The notes beneath the pieces were generated by a model that was not told the DNA's origin, searched no databases, and was given only the letters and a program-made list of their open reading frames with translations. Of a stretch of DNA of 64,000 bases, positions 56,766 to 64,000 are shown one piece after another (within the stretch, counting starts at the first letter, position 1; each line of letters starts with the position of its first letter). The stretch covers positions 958,001 through 1,022,000 of the forward strand of contig NZ_AMBZ01000001.1 of NCBI RefSeq assembly GCF_000293805.1, written 5' to 3'. Source of the stretch: Paenibacillus alvei DSM 29. Lineage in GTDB: Bacteria; Bacillota; Bacilli; Paenibacillales; Paenibacillaceae. The translations under genes were made by a program, and so were the position numbers.

Positions 56766-57479
56766 TCAAATTCCGTTTATGAATGGATGAATGCGCTCAT
56801 TTTCATGTCGTATTCCTGGGTACCAATCGAGCATTATTTCAAATACAGCATTCGCAATCGTATCTTCTGTATCATACTGATTTATATCGACCACGACAGC
56901 AGGATTCAGCCTTTCCATATATTCCTTCATCATTCTGCTATACCCGATAAGCCGACGCGATGCGAGATGGATACTTGATTCGTTCTGAATTTGTCTTCGT
57001 CGACCTGTATCCTCTACCAGCCTGCTTAATCCTTGATCCATCTTACGAATAACCGTCTGTTGCTCTCCCTTCGCACTTACGACCTTCACGTTCACAGTCA
57101 CATTATCCGTAGAATCCATATCCATTGCCTTGCACCACAAGGCAAGCCACGACTCGGCCTTAATATAATATCTGCCTTGAAAGTAACTCTTAATCGTTGG
57201 CAGCAAAATGTGAATTGTGGGATGGCATACATTCTCCCCGCTCACGATATCCAACATACGAAAGTAACCAAGCGATGCTTGCTTCACACTCTTGTACTTG
57301 CACAAGCGATTGAATCCAATTAACATCCGATCTAACTCTTTATTTATCCGTTCGCTAGCCACATCAGCAAGTCCAAGCTCGACGATGAGCCAGTTAACCT
57401 GCTTTTCTCGATTAACAGCTGTTATAATGCGATGATTTACATAAGCGCTTTGAAGCGTTTTTTTCCATGATTCTGGCAT
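56766..57479 (-). CDS. Rolling-circle plasmid Rep_1-type initiator, N-terminally short
   Basis: 237 aa; GGGGGCGG 8 bases before ATG 57479. It aligns in pattern with the C-terminal two thirds of pUB110/pC194 Rep: LGYFRMLDIVSG (RaLEvT strand), the HUH metal motif CHPTIHILL, KSYFQGRYYIKAESWLALWCKAMDMD, VNVKVV. The usual N-terminal Cys-rich zinc segment (about 80-100 residues) is missing, so this is probably a decayed plasmid initiator. Lies between tyrS and the tyramine operon and marks past integration of a plasmid there. Confidence 0.72.
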   Translation of the reverse strand: MPESWKKTLQSAYVNHRIITAVNREKQVNWLIVELGLADVASERINKELDRMLIGFNRLCKYKSVKQASLGYFRMLDIVSGENVCHPTIHILLPTIKSYFQGRYYIKAESWLALWCKAMDMDSTDNVTVNVKVVSAKGEQQTVIRKMDQGLSRLVEDTGRRRQIQNESSIHLASRRLIGYSRMMKEYMERLNPAVVVDINQYDTEDTIANAVFEIMLDWYPGIRHENERIHPFINGI

Positions 57480-57535
57480 TTGGTTATCCCGCCCCCTACA
57501 TAAAGGAGATAAAGGAAAGAGAATAGCTGTAGCAG

Positions 57536-58801
57536 CTATTCTCCCAACTTTACGAGGCTGTAGCTCTTTTTCCCTTTACGGATGATGATGAAACGGCCGT
57601 CGAAGGAATTGTCTACGGTAACTGTCATCTCGAGATCTGTTACTTTCTCACCGTTCATGGAAATGGCGCCATTTGTAATATCTTCACGCGCTTGACGCTT
57701 GGAAGGTTCAATACCAAGATCAACGAGCCAGTCTACAATATTTTTCTCTTCTTTAGAAGCATGGAATGTCGGCATGTCTTTGAAGCCTTGCTCGATTTCA
57801 TCTGCAGTCAGCGCTTTGATATCTCCGCTGAACAAAGCAGCTGTAATTTTTTGAGCTTGTACCAATGCTTCTTCACTGTGCACAAATTTCGTCATTTCTT
57901 CAGCAAGCACACGTTGTGCTTCACGCTTATGCGGCTCTGTTTTCACCTTTTCTTCCAACTCGTCGATTTGTTCCTTCGTCAAGAAAGTGAAGAATTTCAG
58001 GTATTTAATTACATCGCGGTCGTCTTGGTTTGCCCAGAACTGGTAGAACTCGAATGGAGTCGTTTTGTTCGGATCAAGCCAGATTGCACCGCCTGCTGTT
58101 TTACCGAATTTCGTACCATCTGCTTTGAGCATGAGCGGAATCGTCAAGCCGAATGCTTTGGCTTCTGGGCCTTCTTTTTTGCGAATCAGATCCAGACCGC
58201 TTGTAATGTTACCCCATTGATCCGCGCCGCCGATTTGCAATTGAACGTCTTCATTGACGAACAAGTGATGGAAGTCCATCGACTGAAGAATTTGGTACGA
58301 AAATTCAGTGAAGGAGATCCCTGTGTCGAGACGGCTCGCTACGATATCTTTTGCCAGCATCGTGTTGACGCTGAAGTTTTTCCCGTAGTCGCGAAGGAAA
58401 TCAAGAATCGTTACGTTATGAGTCCAGTCGTAGTTGTTCACCATGCGCAGACCCGTTTCGCCTTCGTTCAGGAATAGCTTTTTCATTTGTGCAGTCAGCG
58501 CATCTACGTTATTCTGTACTTGATCCATCGTCTGCAAGGTACGTTCTGTTGTACGGCCACTTGGGTCACCGATTGTGCCTGTTGCTCCACCAATCAAGAT
58601 TACTGGACGGTGTCCCGCAAGCTGGAATCGTTTCAGCATCATAAATGGAATCAAGTGTCCGATATGCATGCTGTCGCCAGTAGGGTCAACACCGCAGTAT
58701 AACGATATCGATTTCTCGCTTGTTAATTTACGCAAACCTTCCGCATCCGTTTGTTGATTAATGGCGCCGCGCCATTCCAATTCATCGATAATGTTCATCA
58801 T
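57536..58801 (-). CDS. tyrS: Tyrosyl-tRNA synthetase
   Basis: 421 aa from ATG 58801 (GGAG 11 bases upstream; the following ATG may be used). Class I motifs HIGHLIPF (about residue 43) and KFGKTAGG (the KMSKS equivalent), tyrosine-pocket segments YSxQILQSMDFHHLF and QIGGADQWGN, and a C-terminal S4 RNA-binding domain (REDITNGAISMNGEKVTDLE). Controlled by the upstream T-box. tyrS at the head of a tdcA-tyrP locus is the arrangement seen in lactic acid bacteria, where it links enzyme synthesis to tyrosine level. It may be a second copy besides the housekeeping enzyme. The stop lies in the 5' arm of its own terminator. Confidence 0.97.
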   Translation of the reverse strand: MMNIIDELEWRGAINQQTDAEGLRKLTSEKSISLYCGVDPTGDSMHIGHLIPFMMLKRFQLAGHRPVILIGGATGTIGDPSGRTTERTLQTMDQVQNNVDALTAQMKKLFLNEGETGLRMVNNYDWTHNVTILDFLRDYGKNFSVNTMLAKDIVASRLDTGISFTEFSYQILQSMDFHHLFVNEDVQLQIGGADQWGNITSGLDLIRKKEGPEAKAFGLTIPLMLKADGTKFGKTAGGAIWLDPNKTTPFEFYQFWANQDDRDVIKYLKFFTFLTKEQIDELEEKVKTEPHKREAQRVLAEEMTKFVHSEEALVQAQKITAALFSGDIKALTADEIEQGFKDMPTFHASKEEKNIVDWLVDLGIEPSKRQAREDITNGAISMNGEKVTDLEMTVTVDNSFDGRFIIIRKGKKSYSLVKLGE

Positions 58802-58861
58802 TGTGATTCAGCTCCTCGGTGTAATTTTATATGTTATAAAAAATGGATTAGAAAAACAAAA

Positions 58862-59126
58862 AATCGTCTCCTTGTCTATTGTAGACATAGGGACGATTAA
58901 TTAACCGTGTTACCACCCAGCTTGTATGAACAGTGCTGCAGCCACTATTCATACCACTCTCGGCAATGATATCGATTGCCAATCCGCTTAGCGTTACCTA
59001 AGAACCTCCAGAGTGTAATTCGCAATTCATTGTGTGTACCAGGTCGCATCAACCCCTGGCTTTCTGAGAACAGGGACAATATTGCTACTTCGCTCTTTCA
59101 TCGGGTTATTCAATATTAGATTACTG
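58862..59126 (-). ncRNA. Tyrosine-specific T-box leader of tyrS
   Basis: The T-box element GGGTGGTAACACGG (58905-58918) is followed by the terminator hairpin AATCGTC-TATGTCTACAATAGAC-GACGATT and six T (58860-58896). Upstream lie the stem I elements GATGAAAGAGCGAAGTAG and a likely specifier TAC (Tyr) in GAATTACACTC (about 59012-59022). Uncharged tRNA-Tyr should pair with the specifier and T-box and stop terminator formation. Confidence 0.9.
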
Positions 59127-59129
59127 ACA

Positions 59130-59158
59130 ATCTTAGAACTTATAAAACCGTTTGTCAA
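59130..59158 (-). promoter_or_regulatory. Sigma-A promoter of tyrS
   Basis: Consensus -35 TTGACA (59153-59158), 17-bp spacer, -10 TAAGAT (59130-59135); drives the T-box leader. Confidence 0.85.
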
Positions 59159-59200
59159 CACCATTTTTTTGTAATTTTAAAAATTGAAGGAGTTCGGAAA

Positions 59201-59251
59201 ATGAATAACTCGGGACGAAGGCTACAAAAAAGACTTCCCATGACGTTCTAA
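59201..59251 (+). CDS. Possible 16-aa leader peptide before a terminator
   Basis: ATG 59201 has AAGGAG 8 bases upstream and encodes MNNSGRRLQKRLPMTF. The stop lies inside the terminator at 59226-59275, an arrangement like attenuator peptides, but no regulated gene follows on the plus strand. Low certainty. Confidence 0.3.
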   Translation: MNNSGRRLQKRLPMTF

Positions 59252-59276
59252 AAGAACGTATGAGAAGCCTCTTTCA
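59226..59276 (+). terminator. Hairpin terminator
   Basis: AAGACTTC-CAT-ACGTTCT paired with AGAACGT-ATG-GAAG, AAAAAA before and CTCTTTC after; at the border of the tyrS locus and the prophage region. Confidence 0.6.
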
Positions 59277-59595
59277 TCCGGTATGTTACCTAGATTGCCT
59301 CTTGTAAGGTGGGATGGTAACCCGATGCGATAAAGTTACCCCATTGAGCGTGAGTCATTCAATCAGAAATAGAATCTTCCGCTAAAGCGCGGTCGTTCAT
59401 CTTCGATTTAACTTCGAAAATGATTCTATTACATCATGCCGCCCATTTTAGACAAAACTGTAACATCTATAATATATGTGCATGTGAGCGCGTAAAATCT
59501 GTGTTTCTTCCTATTATAAGTGTAACATCTTACACTTTGAAACACTTGGTTTCACGCGCTTGCGTTACCCTTTTGTTACCCCTTGCCCAATCATG

Positions 59596-59841
59596 TTACC
59601 CCAATCCAATGAATGCCCCATCAACAAAACCACTGCGATACTCTTGCAGTGACCCGTAAAATGTTTCATTCATCATTTCTTCTATTTCTAGGCAGACATC
59701 AGCCAATAAAGGATTAATTTTTTCTACCTCATGACAAAAAATATTGAATAAAATGAAGAATTTCTCACGCTCCATTTCTTGTAACCCGATTTCAATTTCG
59801 CGCATTTGCTTATATTCGTTTACCCATTTAGTGGATGACAT
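59596..59841 (-). CDS. Small hypothetical prophage protein
   Basis: 81 aa; AGAAGGAG lies about 10 bases before ATG 59841. Acidic helical protein (ELQEMEREKFFILFNIFCHEVEKINPLL) with no known domain; ends FVDGAFIGLG. Located after the lysis genes on the same strand. Confidence 0.6.
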   Translation of the reverse strand: MSSTKWVNEYKQMREIEIGLQEMEREKFFILFNIFCHEVEKINPLLADVCLEIEEMMNETFYGSLQEYRSGFVDGAFIGLG

Positions 59842-59961
59842 ATATGTTCATCTCCTTCTAAAGATGTTATATATGTTCATTTATACCACCGTTTTAATTA
59901 TAACAGGTATACCATTTGCGCTCCTAAATGGTCAATAAAAACGTGCTTAAATATGTTATAA

Positions 59962-60297
59962 TTATTGTTTTCTCTTCTTTATAGCTTCTTGAATATTCTT
60001 TAAATTCCTTCTCGAAACTGTTACATGCTTGCCATTGAACCATACAGTTCTGTTTTCATCATCTAACTTGGTTATCTTGTTTGTATTGACCAAGTTCACC
60101 CTATCCAACAATCTGAAACCGAATGGGTGAAGCCAAATCCTCAATTCCTCCATTGTGACTACCTGATAGAAGGATTTTTCCGCTGTGTAGAAACGAGGCA
60201 ACTTCCCATCAACCGCGATCCATAATACATCTTCAAGAAGGTTGAACTTTTCAACTTCCACTATTCCAATGTTTGCATCTATCCCGTTTAGCTCCAT
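59962..60297 (-). CDS. LytTR-type DNA-binding protein
   Basis: 111 aa from ATG 60297 (TAGGGG 7 bases upstream). Residues about 25-105 form a LytTR domain: ILWIAVDGKLPRFYTAEKSFYQVVTMEELRIWL, then FRLLDRVNLVNTNKITKLDDENRTVWFNGKHVTVSRRNLKNI. No receiver domain. Stand-alone LytTR proteins at prophage borders in Paenibacillaceae may control late or host genes; target unknown. Confidence 0.8.
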   Translation of the reverse strand: MELNGIDANIGIVEVEKFNLLEDVLWIAVDGKLPRFYTAEKSFYQVVTMEELRIWLHPFGFRLLDRVNLVNTNKITKLDDENRTVWFNGKHVTVSRRNLKNIQEAIKKRKQ

Positions 60298-60464
60298 GCT
60301 CATACCCCTATATGCTCATCTACGTTGTTAATTTGCCCGTGATTGCTTCAAGTTATGCCGAAGGATGAAAAAAGCATATAGTGAAAAACACAAGGCTTTT
60401 TTTCATGGTACAATCTGTCACCCTCTGCTAAAATAAAGGTAACAATAACCAAAGGGTGATGATC

Positions 60465-60812
60465 ATGGGAGCGAAAAACAAAGTCATTGCGGGAGATTAT
60501 GAAGGAAATCAGGTGTCGACCGCATTAGGGATAGTCAATATATCAACTGGCTTCTGGTCAGCTATATCAGTTGATAAAAACACGGTCGAAAATTATGAAG
60601 TGATGGACGAAGAATCTAGGAAGAGTGCTACAAGCGCAGTTGGTCGCGGTCTTGTCGGAGGATTACTATTAGGGCCTGTTGGGATGTTGGCTGGACTTTC
60701 TGCCAAAAAGAAAGGTGTTTACATAATCGCTTTGGAGTTCAAAGATGGGAAGAAATCATTACTTGAAGTGGATGACAAGATTTATAAAGCGCTACTCAAA
60801 AGGTTATTTTAA
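60465..60812 (+). CDS. Small hypothetical protein with glycine-rich hydrophobic hairpin
   Basis: 115 aa from ATG 60465 (AAAGGGTG 6 bases upstream). A central VGRGLVGGLLLGPVGMLAGLSAKKKG segment could be membrane-inserted; the ends look like a small beta domain (VIAGDYEGNQ, YIIALEFKDGKKSLLEVDDK). Only plus-strand gene in this part; has its own terminator. Function unknown, possibly a lysogeny-expressed gene. Confidence 0.65.
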   Translation: MGAKNKVIAGDYEGNQVSTALGIVNISTGFWSAISVDKNTVENYEVMDEESRKSATSAVGRGLVGGLLLGPVGMLAGLSAKKKGVYIIALEFKDGKKSLLEVDDKIYKALLKRLF

Positions 60813-60815
60813 CGA

Positions 60816-60852
60816 AAAGAGCCGAGGGATGCTTTCCCATACGGCTCTTTGT
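60816..60852 (+). terminator. Terminator between the plus-strand gene and the amidase gene
   Basis: AAAGAGCCG-AGGGA / TCCCAT-CGGCTCTTT stem, bidirectional; third of the AGAGCCG hairpins in this window. Confidence 0.8.
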
Positions 60853-60866
60853 CATTATATAACATT

Positions 60867-61637
60867 TTATGATTTCTGGATAGATACCTTGCGTTCCTTG
60901 CCATTCCATCCTGTTACTTTCGCTCCGCAAGCTTCTACCACTTCACGAACTGGCGCATAAGTGACATCACGAACCAATCGACTGCCAATGATAGGCCGTC
61001 CGTTTACAATGGCGTATGTGCCATTGTAGCTCACCTTCGCCCCAAGCACTTCAGCCAATTTGCGCACCGGAACCGTAACAAGGCTATTCATAAACGATCC
61101 TACGCATATCGTTTTGCCATTCATTACAACTAATGCTTCCGCGTTAGGTTGTTGCAACTTTCGCAGCTCGTCGCGTACCATTTGCAGGAAACGATCCCAG
61201 TATGGAAGGAGCTGCGATGGGCATTGCTTGCCCGACCACTTCTTGTGGGGCACAACTCGACTGATATCGAGTTTGTACTTATCCAGCAGCTTCGCAACTA
61301 ACCAAGCTGTATTACGCCAGCACTGCTCTGTGTTCATCTTTAGGTACATACACACCTCAATGCCGATGCTTGTCCGGTTTCCGGGGCCGTTACTATCCCC
61401 CGCGTGCCATCCCTGCTCATTATCACGCAAATGCTGGTAGATGCCCTTGTCATCTACGGTATAGTGCCATGAAGCTTGGCGACCGCCGCTGCCATTCAAG
61501 ATATAACGAGCATGGGATTCCGCTGTTCCCTGTAAGTTGTCAGTGTTGTGGATTGTAAGCCATTGCGGCTGTTCCATTAACTTATTCGGCTTGTTCTGTC
61601 TTCCATCAGGAAGTAGGCGTTGTCTAATTTCCAACAT
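60867..61637 (-). CDS. Phage N-acetylmuramoyl-L-alanine amidase (endolysin) with stalk domain
   Basis: 256 aa from ATG 61637 (GAAAGGA 8 bases upstream). Amidase_2 fold: WLTIHNTDNLQGTAESHARY with the first zinc His, SWHYTVDDKGIYQHL, TSIGIEVCMYL and VVPHKKWSGKQCPSQLL with the other zinc ligands. C-terminal residues about 165-256 form a CuAO-N-like cell-wall-binding domain (VPVRKLAEVLGAKVSYNGTYAIVNGRPI). Releases phage by cutting peptidoglycan. Confidence 0.94.
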   Translation of the reverse strand: MLEIRQRLLPDGRQNKPNKLMEQPQWLTIHNTDNLQGTAESHARYILNGSGGRQASWHYTVDDKGIYQHLRDNEQGWHAGDSNGPGNRTSIGIEVCMYLKMNTEQCWRNTAWLVAKLLDKYKLDISRVVPHKKWSGKQCPSQLLPYWDRFLQMVRDELRKLQQPNAEALVVMNGKTICVGSFMNSLVTVPVRKLAEVLGAKVSYNGTYAIVNGRPIIGSRLVRDVTYAPVREVVEACGAKVTGWNGKERKVSIQKS

Positions 61638-62093
61638 TTTTAGCATCCTTTCTGCTCGTTGCTCGAGCAAGCTTATTTTCGAGTTCTGACTTTGCCCATT
61701 CCATCAACTTTGTAACGATCCAGTCCGGGAAGTAACCGCCCCAGCCTGCCCGCAGCGCATTCGCCGTCATTGACTGAATTGTGTGGTACAGTACACCGAA
61801 TGCGAATAGACCAAAGACAATATCGGGAATGCCTAATGCAACATCGAGCAAATGACCGCCTGCAGGAAGCAACAGGATAAAAAAGTACGTGGAATACCTG
61901 CTAAACCATAATTGCTTGCATATGAACCATCTTTACGTGCAGCACTAATTCCAGTGAGCCAGTCCAATGCAATAAAGAAGAGTAAGGCAAACATTGCCCC
62001 TGTTACTATTTGGCCGCTCCCATACAAAAATTGAAGCGAGGGTACGACGATTGCGCCGACACCAGAAAACCAATTCAAACTTTTTACTTCCAC
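61624..62093 (-). pseudogene. Phage holin (PF05105-type), interrupted by a 1-base frameshift
   Basis: GTG 62093 has GGAGG 7 bases upstream and starts MEVKSLNWFSGVGAIVVPSL. The protein runs as LDWLTGISAARKDGSYASNYGLAGIPRTF and then, in another frame, ILLLPAGGHLLDVALGIPDIVFGLFAF to LENKLARATSRKDAKNVGN. The break is an A run of six on the plus strand (61879-61884); seven would restore a ~156-aa holin with 3-4 membrane helices. It ends overlapping the amidase start by 14 bp. Holin opens the membrane for the endolysin. Confidence 0.85.
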
Positions 62094-62118
62094 TTCATTT
62101 CCTCCTCGGATTAAAGTA

Positions 62119-62169
62119 GCCCTTGGAATCCCAAGGGCATAATAAAAGCGCCACCTATGCGGTAGCGCC
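62119..62169 (-). terminator. Two hairpins between xkdX and the holin
   Basis: GGCGCTACCGC-GGTGGCGC followed by TTTTATT (62141-62169), then GCCCTTGG-GATT-CCAAGGGC (62119-62138) just before the holin RBS; suggests that lysis genes are separated from tail genes by partial termination. Confidence 0.75.
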
Positions 62170-62313
62170 TTATTTCTTAAAGTCTTTCCCCGTAATTTCT
62201 TTGTACTGTTCTGGTGTAATTTCTCCGAACTGATTCGCATCTGTCTTTACGGCTGCACATAGTCCATCTGCATCTATCCATTTACAATCAAAAGCAAGCT
62301 TCCAAAAACTCAT
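62170..62313 (-). CDS. xkdX: XkdX-family phage protein
   Basis: 47 aa starting MSFWKLAFDCKWIDADGL and ending ITPEQYKEITGKDFKK, the XkdX family pattern. The ATG overlaps the stop of the preceding gene (ATGA), so it is translationally coupled. Lies between XkdW-like and holin as in PBSX. Exact role in tail assembly unknown. Confidence 0.88.
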   Translation of the reverse strand: MSFWKLAFDCKWIDADGLCAAVKTDANQFGEITPEQYKEITGKDFKK

Positions 62314-62861
62314 GCTGTTTGTCCCCCTTTTAGCTGCATGATTTCGAGTTTGGCCTTTGTAAGCTCCCGGCCAAGCCCGTCGATAATGCTCTGCTGCTGG
62401 ATATTCTTAATCTTCATCTGTGTGAATTCTTGGCCGAGTACATCGGTCTGTGAAGGCTGCGGTTTCGGCTTTAGTGCTTCGATTTCCTCGCCAGTCAATC
62501 CATTCCGCCAAAAGCTTGAGCCATCAACACTCTTAGGCGGTTGCGGAGTTTGATCCTCACCTTCTGGATCGTGCAAAGCCATTGCGTTGAGGTATTTCGC
62601 ATATGCTGCCTCGTACGCCTTCATAGCCTTACGATATCCGGTGACATCGAATATCGGCTCGTACAGTCCGTCAGGCAACGTAACGGCCACCGTATATCCG
62701 ATTAGCACCGTTTCCGGCTCGTCAGACTCAGCTGCAGCCTGTGGCGTTTCATCCTCCGTTTTGACTGGTTCCAGCCTATCAAAAACGCCCGTCACGGAGT
62801 CCGCAACGAGCGTTGGTTCGATGTATCGACCGTTAAGGTCAGTTATGATTGCTTCTTTCAC
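62310..62861 (-). CDS. Phage tail-associated protein, XkdW-like position
   Basis: 183 aa. N-terminal residues 1-75 form a beta-rich part (IITDLNGRYIEPTLVADSV ... TVAVTLPDGLYEPIFD), then a helical region with Pro-rich linkers and a C-terminal coiled coil (MKIKNIQQQSIIDGLGRELTKAKLEIMQLK). Between the tail fibre and XkdX, the position of xkdW in PBSX; direct homology is not certain. Confidence 0.7.
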   Translation of the reverse strand: MKEAIITDLNGRYIEPTLVADSVTGVFDRLEPVKTEDETPQAAAESDEPETVLIGYTVAVTLPDGLYEPIFDVTGYRKAMKAYEAAYAKYLNAMALHDPEGEDQTPQPPKSVDGSSFWRNGLTGEEIEALKPKPQPSQTDVLGQEFTQMKIKNIQQQSIIDGLGRELTKAKLEIMQLKGGQTA

Positions 62862-62873
62862 TTTGCGTCCTCC

Positions 62874-64000
62874 TTATTGTTCTGCTTGGAAAATAGTCGA
62901 AACGATTACCCAAAAGTTCCCGCCACCATCCATCGATACAACACCATTACGATTAATATCCAGACGATACGGAACTTGAACATCTCCGTCAAAAGACAAC
63001 GATGATTCCGATACTGGCGCGTTTGGTCGGTATCCTTTTGGCAGATTAAAAATTGCCTTGCCTACTACGCCAGAGGAAACCATCCCTCGGATGTGTACGA
63101 ATCCATTTGGATCTTTTGTATACTCGACCTTCCCTCCGCTAAAACCTTTCCAGTCGTTTAGCAGTGTAGAGGTAATCCACTGAGGCGCGTCCTTCTCCGC
63201 TTTCTTCGTCTCAACTACGCTCAACCGCCGCTCTGCATCACTTGCCCACGATACCATATCCGTTACCGTGCCGCGTAGATTCACCGCTATGCTACCGCTG
63301 ATTGGTGCTGTTAGCGTTGAGTCTAGCATCGTGTATGTGACGTGGTAGACTGCGTTTGGGTCGTAATCTGATGTCTTCGCGAATCCATACCCTAATGTTC
63401 CAACATACTCTGATTTCGGATTCCTGCGTTCAAGCGAATACGTAACATCTCTCATGTTGTTTCGGAACACAGATGACATAGAATCAACTCGATACTTTGT
63501 CGGGTTCGATAATGTATTTATAGAATATGTACCGTCACCGTTTGGATATGGATTCGTCTTCTCACGGATCACAATGCCTCTGCCGACTTCAACCATATTC
63601 CAGCCTTTTAAGAACGTCAGACCAGTTTCGTAATTCTTGACGGCCTCTACGGTTGGCTTAGCTTTTAGATATTGGAGACGGTATGGCTGCCATTGACTGT
63701 TGATTGGCGCTTGTGTCGTTGGTACAGTTGTATGCGTGCCATTACCATACGTCCCATCATCCTGCCTCATTACCCATGCTTTTGTTCCAGTTCCTCCGTT
63801 AAATGTTCCGCTTACATCCTTGCCCCACTCAAACATCTTCCAGCCGTTAAAATACGCCTTGATTTCGTCGGCTGTCGGCGTGTAGCTGTCGCCCCATCCG
63901 CTGTCAGTGTTGGATACCGTCAACTGAATCCTGTTAATATCAACGGCAAATTCATCTTTTCCCCAACCATTATTAGTCGAATTAAAAAGATTTAATTTAG
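62874..64000 (-). CDS. Phage tail fibre protein (5' end outside window)
   Basis: At least 375 codons, open to the window edge; a TTG at 63923 is only an internal codon because the frame continues (NSTNNGWGKDEFAVDINRIQ). Two related GWG-containing modules near the N-terminal side (NSTNNGWGKDEF and NTDSGWGDSYTPTADEIKAYFNGWKM) suggest repeats. The C-terminal part (TSTLLNDWKGFSGG, VHIRGMVSSGVVGKAIFNLPKGYRP) is typical of fibre tip domains, which bind host surface polymers. Confidence 0.82.
   Translation of the reverse strand, partial: KLNLFNSTNNGWGKDEFAVDINRIQLTVSNTDSGWGDSYTPTADEIKAYFNGWKMFEWGKDVSGTFNGGTGTKAWVMRQDDGTYGNGTHTTVPTTQAPINSQWQPYRLQYLKAKPTVEAVKNYETGLTFLKGWNMVEVGRGIVIREKTNPYPNGDGTYSINTLSNPTKYRVDSMSSVFRNNMRDVTYSLERRNPKSEYVGTLGYGFAKTSDYDPNAVYHVTYTMLDSTLTAPISGSIAVNLRGTVTDMVSWASDAERRLSVVETKKAEKDAPQWITSTLLNDWKGFSGGKVEYTKDPNGFVHIRGMVSSGVVGKAIFNLPKGYRPNAPVSESSLSFDGDVQVPYRLDINRNGVVSMDGGGNFWVIVSTIFQAEQ

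Larger units (their letters stand above)
59596..64000 (-). mobile_element. Late end of a PBSX-like prophage (continues beyond window)
   Basis: Minus-strand order tail fibre, XkdW-like, XkdX, holin and amidase matches the end of tail/lysis modules in PBSX-like phages. Small genes 59596-60812 are at the edge. No attachment site was seen near 59.3 kb, so the exact boundary is unknown. Confidence 0.8.

Overview
The window looks like a Paenibacillus-type, endospore-forming Bacillota chromosome. It has strong AGGAGG ribosome-binding sites, sigma-A promoters and a Tyr T-box leader. It also carries Bacillales gene neighbourhoods: sprT-cmpA-tex, a ydcC/alr/endoAI/endoA operon, PBSX-like xkdX/holin/amidase genes, and a BclA-like collagen-repeat exosporium protein. 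The species cannot be fixed from sequence alone.

Layout. 1-3.8 kb: the 5' part of an SPC-type P1B metal ATPase with a Fur/PerR-like box, then a PadR regulator and a HAAS/DUF4097 protein. 3.8-8.7 kb: a ugpBAE-like ABC importer operon behind a four-repeat Pho box and a consensus cre site, ending in a lipoprotein of unknown function. 8.7-13.3 kb: a NodB deacetylase, a collagen-like spore-surface protein, a secreted PPC-like protein, a small membrane protein and a kinase-like P-loop protein. 13.38-18.22 kb: a 4.8-kb integrative element inserted in the 3' end of tRNA-Leu(GAG) and bounded by 57-bp direct repeats. It carries integrase, excisionase, a Rep_trans initiator, two XRE regulators, a large structured intergenic region and several genes that seem to start with ATT. 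18.2-29.6 kb: tRNA genes, mgtE, a HemD-like gene, sprT, cmpA, tex, the alr/endoA operon and an M50-like membrane protease.

29.7-39.4 kb is a minus-strand cluster for cytoplasmic recovery of cell-wall amino sugars: murR, murQ, an ABC importer (binding protein plus two permeases), an acetyltransferase, a PIG-L deacetylase, a NamZ-like muramidase without signal peptide, and a MurK-like kinase. murR and the murQ operon share a 16-bp candidate operator. 39.6-49.8 kb holds an oxidoreductase/GntR pair, a lipoprotein flavin reductase behind an Fnr-like box, an SgrR-type regulator, two esterase/hydrolase genes, a 34-aa gene and yerC. 50.0-59.2 kb is a tyramine-production locus: T-box-controlled tyrS, an interposed rolling-circle Rep remnant, then tyrP, tdcA, pdxK and nhaC. 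59.2-64 kb is the late (lysis and tail) end of a prophage.

A caution runs through the whole window. Seven otherwise intact genes (an XRE repressor, the integrase, endoA, the amino-sugar binding protein, a stalk-domain hydrolase, tyrP and the holin) are each broken by a single-base indel. Six of the seven lie in A/T runs of 6-7 bases. Homopolymer miscalls in the assembly are a likelier explanation than seven independent pseudogenes.
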